IMG/VR virus record: IMGVR_UViG_3300042389_000145
Coordinates: 1 to 30,791 of that record
Origin: a virus
Reading direction: 5' to 3' (one strand)
Length of the DNA stretch: 30,791 bases
Of this stretch, positions 1-9,800 are shown piece after piece; position 1 is the stretch's first letter, and every line of letters begins with the position of its first letter. The notes below the pieces were generated by a model, which saw only the letters and a list, made by a program, of their open reading frames with translations, was not told where the DNA came from and did no database searches. Both the position numbers and the translations under genes were made by a program.

Positions 1-45
1 CTTGCTGAAGTTTCAGACGTTCTTGGCGTAACTATGGCTGAATAA
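1..45 (+). CDS. C-terminal end of an upstream gene (partial)
   Basis: Frame 1 reads fourteen codons, LAEVSDVLGVTMAE, and then TAA at 43-45, so an upstream gene ends here 22 bases before the tape measure start. In most tailed phages the gene just before the tape measure is a tail assembly chaperone, so that is a positional guess. The visible residues are too few to test it. Confidence 0.5.
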   Translation, partial: LAEVSDVLGVTMAE

Positions 46-67
46 TTTAAAAGAGGTGTGAAACTAA

Positions 68-3000
68 ATGGCTGATGTTAATGCTAATATTGACATTAAT
101 ATTGATTCGTCTAATGCATTAGCACAACTAAAAGCATTACAACGTCAGATATCTCAATTTCACACCTCAATAGCCAAATCAAGTGAAGCAGCAGCCCTTG
201 CTCAAAAGGGTTTACAGAAAAATCTTTTAAATAGTATTAATGCTATCGGTGCATTTACTGCCGAGATGCGTTTAGTTAAAACATCAGCAGAATCGTTTAC
301 AGATTCATTAGAAAAAAATAAATTTTCAATGCGTGAGTACTTCCGCTATGCGGGAGCCTCTACAAAAACATTTGGTAGATTATTTAAATCAGAGTTTGAC
401 ACAATTGGCAAGGTAGCCGAAGAACGTGTAAAGAGATTACAAACCCAGTATATTAAGATGGGCCGTGATACCAACGGTGCAATGAGAGCAATTGCTGTTA
501 TGCCAACGCAATTGAATATGGATGACTATACAACTAAGGTTCAGATAGCAGCACAGAAACAGGCATTATTTAATCAATTAATGAAACAAGGATCTACCAA
601 TCTTTTAAATTTTGGTAAGAATACACAATGGGCTGGTCGTCAGTTGATGGTTGGTTTTACACTACCATTGATGGCAGTTGGAACTGCAGCAACAAAAACC
701 TTTATGGATATGGAAGCACAGGCTTTAAGGTTTAGAAAAGTATATGGAGATTTATTTACACCACAAGCAGAAACCCAGGCAGCGCTAGATAATATTACAG
801 AATTAGGAAAGCAGTTTACTAAGTATGGTGTGGCAGTTTCTACAACTGTTGGTTTAGCAGCAGAGGCTGCAGCAGCAGGTTTTTCTGGTCTAGATCTTCA
901 ACGTCAAACAACAGAAGCAACACGTTTGTCTATTCTTGGTCAGGTTGATAGTCAAAAGGCTCTTGAAACCACTATTTCATTACAAAATGCTTTTGGTATG
1001 TCATCTGAAAAACTTGCAGATTCTATTAACTTCTTAAACGCAGTAGAAAACCAAACCGTTGTATCTTTAGATGATATTACAACAGCAATTCCAAAAGTTG
1101 CTCCTGTAATTCAGCAACTTGGTGGAGATGTAAAAGATTTAGCATTTTTTATGGCAGCAATGAAAGAAGGTGGAATTAATGCATCGGAAGGCGCTAACGC
1201 ACTCAAGTCTGGCCTTGCAGCATTAATTAATCCAACTAAAAAAGCATCAGAAATGCTTGCTTCATATGGAATTAATGCAACTGCAATTGTTGAAAAAAAT
1301 AAAGGTGATTTAAAAGCAACTGTGATTGGATTTGCTCAAGCATTAAATCAACTAGATCCACTAGCAAGAGCAAGAGCAATTGAACAAATGTTTGGTAAGT
1401 TCCAGTTTGCTCGTTTATCAACATTGTTTGCCAACGTTGCCAAAGATGGAAATCAGGCTGCTCGTGTTCTTAATTTAGCAAATTCATCAGTAGAAGAACT
1501 ATCTGCCCTATCTGAACAAGAATTAGGAATGACTGCAGATTCAGCAATGAATAAATTTAAGAAAACTGTAGAAGATCTTAAAGTTGCTCTTATCCCAGTT
1601 GGTCAAGCATTTTTAGAAGCAGCAACTCCAATTGTAGAATTTGTTGGAAATGTACTAGAAAAGTTTGGAAATTTATCTGCAGGAACAAAAAGATTAATCA
1701 CACTTCTTACCGTTGGTATTGGTGCAATTGGTCCAGTACTACTTATGACATTTGGTTTACTTGCAAACGGCATAGCAAATATCATTAAATTATTCTTAAC
1801 CCTTCGTGGAGGATATCAAAGATTAACTGGACAAACACAAATACTTGGAGAACAAACCCAGTATATGACAAGTGAGCAATTAGATGCAGCAGCAGCAGCA
1901 CACTCACTTAATCAAACACATGCAAACTTAACACAAACATTTACTGCTGAAGTAACCCAAATAAATAAACTGATAGCAGCATATACATCAGCAGCAGGAG
2001 CAGCAAGAAACTTTGCAATGAATAATCCTGGAATGATGATGCCAGGAAGAGGTGCTAGAAGATTGGCAAGCGGCATTGTTTCAGTTCCAGGACCAAAGGG
2101 TGCAGGAGATATAGTTCCAGCAATGCTATCTCCAGGAGAAGCAGTTATTCCTACAGATATGGCAAAGAAATATGCACCATTAATTAATGGAATGATTGCC
2201 GACAATATCCCTGGATTCCAAGTTGGTAAAGGTTTTAAAAATGCTACAATGTTTTTACCAGAATCAATTAATACACTTATGGGTCAGATTGGTGGAAAAG
2301 GTGTTTCTACTTCTGGTGTTTCACAATATATAGGCGGTGCTGGTGGTGGAGTTATGGGTCCACTACTTGCAGTTATTGCAAGAGATATTAAAGTCGGAAT
2401 AAATAACCCTAAGTTTAAATCAGAATTTGCTACAGTAGCAGATCTTTTTGCAAAAACAGCAACAGATGCTTTAAATAAATCTGGAAAAGAGTTTATTAAA
2501 GATGCAGACCTTGAAGGAATTGTTGTTCCAGCATTGCGTGATGCAGCAAAAGGAGTAAAGATTGCTGGAAAAGACATTGACGTTGCACTTGAAAATGCTG
2601 TTAATCAGATAAGAACAGTTGGACCAGTTGGAGTTGGCTCTGGATCTATGGGTGGAATTGGAAGAACTACTTTTGCAGGATCATATAGAGGAGTAAGATC
2701 AGCATCACAAAAATTTGCAATGGGACAAAATCCAGAAGCATTCCGTCAAATAGAACGTTTTTCACAAAGCAGAGGAAAAACAGTAAAGTCATTCCAAACG
2801 CTAGACCCTATGTTAAATCAGTGGCAAGTTGCAACAATGTCACACATTACAACATCAGTTACTGCAAGTGCGGAAGAATTAACAAAGCAAATGACTCCAT
2901 ATCTTGGAGATATTGGTGCAAAAGTAACAAAAGCAATTACAAAAAATATTTCAGAGGGAGCAATTAAAGAAGCCAGAGTTGCATCTCCATCAAGAGAAAC

Positions 3001-6000
3001 ACAGATGGTTGGAGCAAATATTGCACAAGGATTTATTTCTGGAGCACAGGACTATGTAGATGATGCTAAAAGAGTTGGACAACAACTTGGTTCTGGAATG
3101 GTTCAAACAGCGTCTGGACTATTTGTTCCAGGAGGGGCAGTTGGACAAGCACCAAGATCAACTGGACCAGGAATTCCATTATCACAAATAACAGAAAAGG
3201 CAAGAAGAAATAGAGAACAACTGCTTTCAACTCAACAACTAAAACGTACCGAAGCAATGAATACAAGAATGAATTCATTAAATAAAGCATTTATGAGTGG
3301 CACATTTGCTTTATCCGCATTATCTGGTATTGCATCAATGGCTGGTGGAAATTTAGGAAAATTTTCTGAAATATTATTTCAAATAAGTGGTCCTATGTTT
3401 GCTCTTTCTTCAGTTTTACAACTGCTTACTGGGCAAAAAATTATAGGACTTATTTCAAAGTTTAGAGTTGCTTTTGGTCTTGCATCTGTTGCTTTGGTTG
3501 CTGGAGTGGGAGTAATAAAACTTGTTAATGATGCAAGAAAAAAAGAACTAGAATATATTTATGGTCTTTCAAATGCAATGAAAACAACCACAGATCAAGT
3601 AAAAACTCTTGGAGACTTTTTTGGAATAGTACCAACTAAACTACCATTTGAAGGAAGAAATAGAGAGATTGTTGGAAAAACTACCAGATCTGCAAGAGAC
3701 ACATTAAGAGCAGATCAAGGATTCCAAAAACAATTTGCTTCAACTATTAAAACACTTTCTTCTGCTACAGCAAAAGAAGCAAGTTTAGCATTTACAACTC
3801 TTGCACTTAATCTCAAAGCACAAGGTTTTGCTAGCGAGCAAGTTCAAACAATCATAGACGCTCTTCGTGAAGAGGCTGGAAAAACAAGTGTTAAGTTAGA
3901 TGTTAAATCTTTAGATTTTTCTGCAGAATCAATAAAAGGACTTCAAAGTCAAATTGCTCCAATTGTAACAGAGTTAGAAAGAAATTTAAAAACTAGATTA
4001 ACTGGAAGTGAAAGAATTTTAAGTGGATTACAGAATGCATTATTTGGTCGTGGCTTTAGGATGGAAGAATTAACAAATGCTTCTCAAAAATCTCTTTCAG
4101 ATCTTGCTGGAACAATATCTTCAGTTTCAAACTCTGCTGTTGGAATGTTTAAAGGTGGTTTAATTAGCGGAGAAGACTTTAATGCAACCATGTTTGGAAT
4201 TTTAGAAACAACGAAAAATCTTAATACTGAAACTCAAAGGCTTGTGCTTTTAGAAACATTTAAAAAACTTGATATAGATGCAGCACCATTTTTAGCAAAT
4301 ATAAAAGGTATAAATACGCAAATGAGAGTATTTGCATTACTTAGTGCTGGAGTTGTAAATAAAGAAAGTGGTCTTTTTAAACTACTTCAGTCGTCAGATT
4401 ATGAAGATCAACAAAGAGGTAGAAAAGAATTAATAAGATTATACGATGAACTTTTTGGTGCAATTACAAAAGTTACTCAGGCTGAAAAAAATTCACAAGA
4501 TCAAGCCAATGATCCTGGAAACATTGGTAAGTTAAATGCTTTACAAGAAAAAACAAAAGCAATTAAAGAACAAACCAATGCATTTATAATTTTACGTAAT
4601 GCTCAGATTGATGAGGCTACTGCAACAGAATTATCAAATGATGCAGCAATTGCGTCTTTAATAATAACAAATGGCAAGGGTACAGCATTAAAAAATCTTA
4701 TTAAACTTGTAAATGAATATAAAGCAGCAATAAAGGCACAAGCAGATGCAGAATCTAAATATATGGAAGCCCCTAATCTATTTAAACAACAATTAGAAAA
4801 GGCTCAAGCACAAGCCACTTTACGTGAAAAACTTATTGATATGGAGTTTGCTCCAAAAATTAAAAAAGAAAATGATGCTCTAAGAACTCAAGAACAAAAT
4901 TTACAAAATATTAATGATGCAATTGATAATATTACCGCTACTCAAATCAAACCAATTCAAGCAATAATTGATGCAAATAATTTTGCTCTTGAAAAAATAT
5001 CTATGCAAGAAGATATAATTAATGAAAAATATAATAAGCAAATAGATGCTTTAGATAAAATTGCTACAATTAATCAAGACATTGCTAATACTCAAAGACA
5101 AAGAATTTCTATTGCAGATGCTTTAACTCGTGGAGATATTTCTGCAGCAGCATTTGCTGTACAAGAATTACGAGCACAACAGGCACAATCTGCTGTTTCT
5201 AAACAAAAGGATGCCTTAACAACTAGTCGTGATTCTAAAATAGCAGCATTAGGAAGACTTGAAATTGAAAAACAAAACAAAGAACTTCAATTACAAATTA
5301 GCACAATTGAAAGAGATAAACTGTTAACATTACAAACACAAAAAGAAACAGTTGAGGCTTCAATTGAGGCAACAAATAGAAATATTAAATCTTTAGAGTT
5401 ACAAGTTAATACACTAAAAGACGGAGCACTTTATTCTGGACAAACAAAGAAAGATATTGATGAACTTGATGATTTAATTAAGGCAGCAGAGGCAGCGGGA
5501 ATTCCTTTCAATGATTTACTTTTAAAGCAAGCAGGCAATGCAGCATCTCTTGCTAAAGCATTAAACGATGCATTAATTGCTCAACAAAATTTAGCAAGTT
5601 TCTCTGGATTTGGTGGTGGATCAGGAAATACTGGTGCGGGTAATGTAACAGGGTCAAACACTACAACAACCACTACAAAGACAGGCTCAACAGTAACAGT
5701 AAAATCTGGAAATACATTAAGTGGAATTGCAGCAAAAGCAGGAGTAAAACTTTCAGATGTAATTAAGGCTAATCCACAGATTTCTAATCCAAATTTAATT
5801 AGACCAGGTCAAATAATTAAGATACCAGGAAAAATGTATGGTGGAAAAATTAAGTCAATGAATATGGGTGGAATGGTTCCTAAATATATGGCTCGTGGAG
5901 GAAGTATAGGATCAGATACCGTTCCAACAATGCTAACTCCTGGAGAGTTTATAATGAATAGAAGGGCAACAGAACAATTTGGTCCAATGTTGTCAATGTT

Positions 6001-6223
6001 AAATGAATCAAAATATCCTTCAATGATTGGCAATAGAGGAGTTTCACAGGTTCCAGTAAATAATATTTCTACATCTATGAGCGATAACTCAACGGCAGTG
6101 TATAATTATAATTTAGGGTTCAGCATTAATGGTGCTAGTGCAAATGCCAACGATATTGCAAGAGCCGTAATGAAAGAAATTAAAAATGTTGATGCACAAA
6201 GAGTTAGAGGACAAAGACAATAA
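68..6223 (+). CDS. Tail tape measure protein with C-terminal LysM domain
   Basis: This 2051-residue protein is the tape measure, which sets tail length and is usually ejected at infection. Residues about 180-230 carry the TP901-type signature region (WAGRQLMVGFTLPLMAVG and following). Hydrophobic, possibly membrane-active stretches lie near 541-580 and 1074-1155. Long Gln/Lys/Glu-rich helical coiled coil fills about 1490-1840. A LysM domain spans about 1876-1921 (VKSGNTLSGIAAKAG to PGQIIKIPG), which in the family binds peptidoglycan or chitin. The motif VPxMLxPGE occurs twice, near residue 683 (VPAMLSPGEAVI) and near 1950 (VPTMLTPGEFIM). At the usual 0.15 nm per residue it would specify a tail of roughly 300 nm, implying a siphovirus-like or long myovirus tail. 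The ATG follows an AGAGGTG ribosome site. The stop overlaps the next start by one base (TAATG). Confidence 0.95.
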   Translation: MADVNANIDINIDSSNALAQLKALQRQISQFHTSIAKSSEAAALAQKGLQKNLLNSINAIGAFTAEMRLVKTSAESFTDSLEKNKFSMREYFRYAGASTKTFGRLFKSEFDTIGKVAEERVKRLQTQYIKMGRDTNGAMRAIAVMPTQLNMDDYTTKVQIAAQKQALFNQLMKQGSTNLLNFGKNTQWAGRQLMVGFTLPLMAVGTAATKTFMDMEAQALRFRKVYGDLFTPQAETQAALDNITELGKQFTKYGVAVSTTVGLAAEAAAAGFSGLDLQRQTTEATRLSILGQVDSQKALETTISLQNAFGMSSEKLADSINFLNAVENQTVVSLDDITTAIPKVAPVIQQLGGDVKDLAFFMAAMKEGGINASEGANALKSGLAALINPTKKASEMLASYGINATAIVEKNKGDLKATVIGFAQALNQLDPLARARAIEQMFGKFQFARLSTLFANVAKDGNQAARVLNLANSSVEELSALSEQELGMTADSAMNKFKKTVEDLKVALIPVGQAFLEAATPIVEFVGNVLEKFGNLSAGTKRLITLLTVGIGAIGPVLLMTFGLLANGIANIIKLFLTLRGGYQRLTGQTQILGEQTQYMTSEQLDAAAAAHSLNQTHANLTQTFTAEVTQINKLIAAYTSAAGAARNFAMNNPGMMMPGRGARRLASGIVSVPGPKGAGDIVPAMLSPGEAVIPTDMAKKYAPLINGMIADNIPGFQVGKGFKNATMFLPESINTLMGQIGGKGVSTSGVSQYIGGAGGGVMGPLLAVIARDIKVGINNPKFKSEFATVADLFAKTATDALNKSGKEFIKDADLEGIVVPALRDAAKGVKIAGKDIDVALENAVNQIRTVGPVGVGSGSMGGIGRTTFAGSYRGVRSASQKFAMGQNPEAFRQIERFSQSRGKTVKSFQTLDPMLNQWQVATMSHITTSVTASAEELTKQMTPYLGDIGAKVTKAITKNISEGAIKEARVASPSRETQMVGANIAQGFISGAQDYVDDAKRVGQQLGSGMVQTASGLFVPGGAVGQAPRSTGPGIPLSQITEKARRNREQLLSTQQLKRTEAMNTRMNSLNKAFMSGTFALSALSGIASMAGGNLGKFSEILFQISGPMFALSSVLQLLTGQKIIGLISKFRVAFGLASVALVAGVGVIKLVNDARKKELEYIYGLSNAMKTTTDQVKTLGDFFGIVPTKLPFEGRNREIVGKTTRSARDTLRADQGFQKQFASTIKTLSSATAKEASLAFTTLALNLKAQGFASEQVQTIIDALREEAGKTSVKLDVKSLDFSAESIKGLQSQIAPIVTELERNLKTRLTGSERILSGLQNALFGRGFRMEELTNASQKSLSDLAGTISSVSNSAVGMFKGGLISGEDFNATMFGILETTKNLNTETQRLVLLETFKKLDIDAAPFLANIKGINTQMRVFALLSAGVVNKESGLFKLLQSSDYEDQQRGRKELIRLYDELFGAITKVTQAEKNSQDQANDPGNIGKLNALQEKTKAIKEQTNAFIILRNAQIDEATATELSNDAAIASLIITNGKGTALKNLIKLVNEYKAAIKAQADAESKYMEAPNLFKQQLEKAQAQATLREKLIDMEFAPKIKKENDALRTQEQNLQNINDAIDNITATQIKPIQAIIDANNFALEKISMQEDIINEKYNKQIDALDKIATINQDIANTQRQRISIADALTRGDISAAAFAVQELRAQQAQSAVSKQKDALTTSRDSKIAALGRLEIEKQNKELQLQISTIERDKLLTLQTQKETVEASIEATNRNIKSLELQVNTLKDGALYSGQTKKDIDELDDLIKAAEAAGIPFNDLLLKQAGNAASLAKALNDALIAQQNLASFSGFGGGSGNTGAGNVTGSNTTTTTTKTGSTVTVKSGNTLSGIAAKAGVKLSDVIKANPQISNPNLIRPGQIIKIPGKMYGGKIKSMNMGGMVPKYMARGGSIGSDTVPTMLTPGEFIMNRRATEQFGPMLSMLNESKYPSMIGNRGVSQVPVNNISTSMSDNSTAVYNYNLGFSINGASANANDIARAVMKEIKNVDAQRVRGQRQ

Positions 6224-6858
6224 TGGCCACCAGCGCTTATTTAACGGGTAGAAGAAGATATGCAAGACCACAGAGCATACTGTGGGCAAACAACCCTGGA
6301 TACCTCTCTAATGGCTTATATGTGCCTAATGGTATAGAGGTTGGGGCAAACACAGAAGAAACAGATATAAATCTATTAGATCAATTTGTTATTTTGTCTG
6401 ATCATAACAGAGGAGATATGCAATTTAATACCCAAAGAATTGAGCAGCGCCAAAGAACAATTAATGGTCGTATGCGCTCTTTTCATATTGCAGATAAACT
6501 AAGTATGTCTGTTTCTTGGAACTTACTGCCTTCACGAGGGTATTCAGAACTTGCAGATTTTAACGAATCAACAGGATTATCACCAGATAAAGGAACGACT
6601 AGTGAATATACTGCAGATGGCGGAGCAGGTGGAGTAGAGTTACTTGAATGGTATGAAAATCATCAAGGTCCATTTTGGATGTATTTGGCATACGATAAAT
6701 ATACAAACTTAGATGGTCAAGATTATAAATATAATGGTTTAAATAGATACAATCAGATCATTCAGGTTTATTTTTCTGATTTTAACTATTCAGTTGTAAA
6801 ACGTGGTGCCACTAATCATGATCTTTGGAACATATCGGTAACACTGGAAGAAGTTTAA
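6223..6858 (+). CDS. Probable tail protein (distal tail/minor tail type)
   Basis: A 211-residue protein without signal peptide or membrane segments, rich in aromatic and polar residues (MYLAYDKY, YNQIIQVYFSDFNY, and a C-terminal LWNISVTLEEV). Such beta-rich C-termini are usual in tail-tip ring proteins, and its place between the tape measure and the tail hub is where the distal tail protein sits in siphoviruses. The start ATG overlaps the tape measure stop by one base, so the two are probably translationally coupled, and the next gene begins directly after its stop. I do not recognise a specific family from the residues. The role rests on position and composition. Confidence 0.6.
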   Translation: MATSAYLTGRRRYARPQSILWANNPGYLSNGLYVPNGIEVGANTEETDINLLDQFVILSDHNRGDMQFNTQRIEQRQRTINGRMRSFHIADKLSMSVSWNLLPSRGYSELADFNESTGLSPDKGTTSEYTADGGAGGVELLEWYENHQGPFWMYLAYDKYTNLDGQDYKYNGLNRYNQIIQVYFSDFNYSVVKRGATNHDLWNISVTLEEV

Positions 6859-9800
6859 ATGTTTGAAAGTGCTGAATTAAAAAATCACCTTGAAACATCT
6901 GCAGTAATTAAAACTCAGTCATTAGTTTTGGCTGAATGGAATATGAATATGCCAGATAATGTTTTTACTTTAGGTAATTATAGATATAGAACACAAGAGC
7001 AAAATTCACAATTTTTAACTTTACCAAATACATTTGACAGTGCTGATGCTGGTAGTTACTATACTGGAGCAACAGATGCAGATGTTGTAATAGATGGTGG
7101 ACTTCAAGATAATAACACTCCACAAATATTTACTTCAATTAAAGAAAAAAATAAATTGTTATATTCTTTAGAAGACTGTATTAAGCCATTTAGACCAAGG
7201 TCTGGCATTAATAAAGCAACAGCATTTAAAGGAAAATATTTATCAAATTCTGGCAGTGATTTTGCAAGACGTCCAAGATATTATATGGCATCAAGATATG
7301 ATCAGTTTAAGTATTGGACATCTTTTAGAACTGAAAATGGTATTGAAAGAGGAATTGCAAAAACAATATTGAATGGTAGTTATTTAATAGATGACACTGT
7401 TCCATTTGTAGTTTATAAAAAAAATGTACCAGCAAATAGAATTATTGTTAAGATGCAAACCAATGTTGGAGATGTTGACTTAGGAGATTTTACAGATATA
7501 TCTAAAAGTTTTGCAGACCCATTCTTTGGAGATAACAATAAAACAACTCCGTCAAGATGGAAAATTCAATTTCTTAATGAAAACAATTGGATTGATGCCT
7601 ATAGATTTAATGAAAATGATTTACGTGAAAATGGTTCAGCCATTATTTCTCATAATGGGTATGTTGAGTTGCAATATGGAGTAGTTAATATTCCAGAAAA
7701 ATTTAAGCAAACCTTTACCTTTATATCCACACTTCCTTCCGACACATTGCTACCACTTACCTCTGTTGGTGGAAATGCATACTTGGTTATTGAAAACGAT
7801 AATGAGGTTGGAACATATCATGTTTGGAATAAAGATACAGAAACGTACGAAACATTTGTACCAGCCTATGGATGGTTTTTGGGTACTGAAGAAGTTAATC
7901 ATACAACTGGCTTTGTAACTAACCTTACAGATCCTCTATTTTTTGAAGAAACAACAACTGGTAAAAAAATCTATAGAGAGTTTGAAAATATTCGTGGAAT
8001 AAGAATTGTTGTAGAAAGAATGAATAAGTTTGATTCTACATTTGATTTAATTGAAATGTCTCCAAGACTAATTGTTGACATATCAGATAAAGTAATAGAC
8101 TACAATGTAAAAAAAATTCTTTCAGATTTAGGAAACTCTGCTTTACCAGTAGGACAACTATTAGCCTCAACTGGAAGTATCTCTTTGTTTGATGACGATC
8201 AAGCATTTAATGATAACAATCTAGATAGTATAATAAATGAATATGTTCGTAAAAATATTAAATTTAGTTTTTATGAAAAAATAATGGATGTTGATGGGTT
8301 TGATTATTGGGTTCCTATTAAAACTTTATATTCTGACGGAATGCCACAGGCTGATATAACTGCTGGAACATTAGAAATAACATTAAGAGATTTTTATTTC
8401 TTTTTAGAGTCTATGCCTGCACCAAGAATGCTAGTTACGGAAGCATCTCTTAGTTTTGCAATAAGCATGCTTCTTGATTATATTGGATTTAGCAATTACT
8501 CTTTTTATAGAACAACAAATGAGCCAGATCCTATAATCCCATATTTCTTTATTGCTCCAGATCAAACAGTAGCAGAGGTTTTAAATCAGTTAGCAGTATC
8601 AACTCAAAGCGCTATGTTTTTTGATGAATATAATAACTTTATTATAATGAGTAAAAATTATATGCTTCCATCAGAAAATGATAGAGATTTTAATATAATT
8701 TTATCAGGATCAAATAATCAATTTGATAGTGGAATTATTGAAAATCAAACATCTGGAACACTACCAAACATTATTTCAATCTCATCTCAAGATAAAAAAG
8801 TATACAATAACGGTAAAATAAACTATACAACTAGGTATATACAAAGATCTTATGGATCTCTTCGTCAGTCAAGTATGATAGATAAAGAAAAAACTTGGGT
8901 ATATAAACCATCTCTTTTATGGGAAGTGTCAGGAATTGACTCAGCCAAAACAATAAATGAGGTTGTATCTAAACAGAGTAAGTATGTTTTGGGTGCAATG
9001 CCATTAAACTCAGATTTAACTGCAGTTGCTCCAATAGTTGTAAATCATATAATTACAAATAACGTTATAGACTTAGGGGAAAATGTTTATTGGTTAACAA
9101 GAAACCAAGGTTATTTTTATTCTAATGGCGAAATTATTAAGTATGATGCTGTACAGTACAACGTTACTCTTGCAGTGTGGTACCCAATCCAATCTGATGG
9201 ATCGTTATCAGAATCTTCACCAGAAATTGTTTTACCTGGAAGGTTGGCTCCAATAAGTTTTATTAGCAATTTAGATAAAAAAGTTGCAAATGGAGAAATT
9301 ACTGAGGCTGAAAAAGGAGAAGAGATTCAATTATGGAGATCTTCACACAGACAAGGCAGCAGTAATGTTTGGATTAGAAATAATCAAGAATATCAAAATT
9401 ATTTTTCATCATTACCATTTAATGGAAAAATCTATCCAACTGGTCTTGTAAGAATTCACGCTATTCCATTTTATGAAACAGTTGATGGTATTACACGATT
9501 GCAAAATGGTATAGTTTATGAACATGGTCGTGCACAATTTGGAACTACAATTTCATCACATACCGCAGGAATAGATCCATATTGGTCAAATAATGACTAC
9601 GTAAGAGGTTGTGAAATGAAGTCACAATTTTTATTTACAACAAATTTATTAGGGGATATTTCTCTACCACCAGTTACAACTGGAGCAGCAGGAGTTAATA
9701 ATACAAAAGCCAGACAAACCTCAAGAAGCGGAACAATTAAAAACTTTATGTCTTCAAGTTATGGAACTGAAACATCTGTTAATAAATCATTATCAACTGA

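Noticed and set aside
68-6223. Several antisense or other-frame open frames inside the tape measure gene (for example 1912-2205 minus and 3066-3290 plus)
   Set aside because: They are shadows of a long AT-rich gene, with no ribosome sites and compositions that follow the real reading frame.
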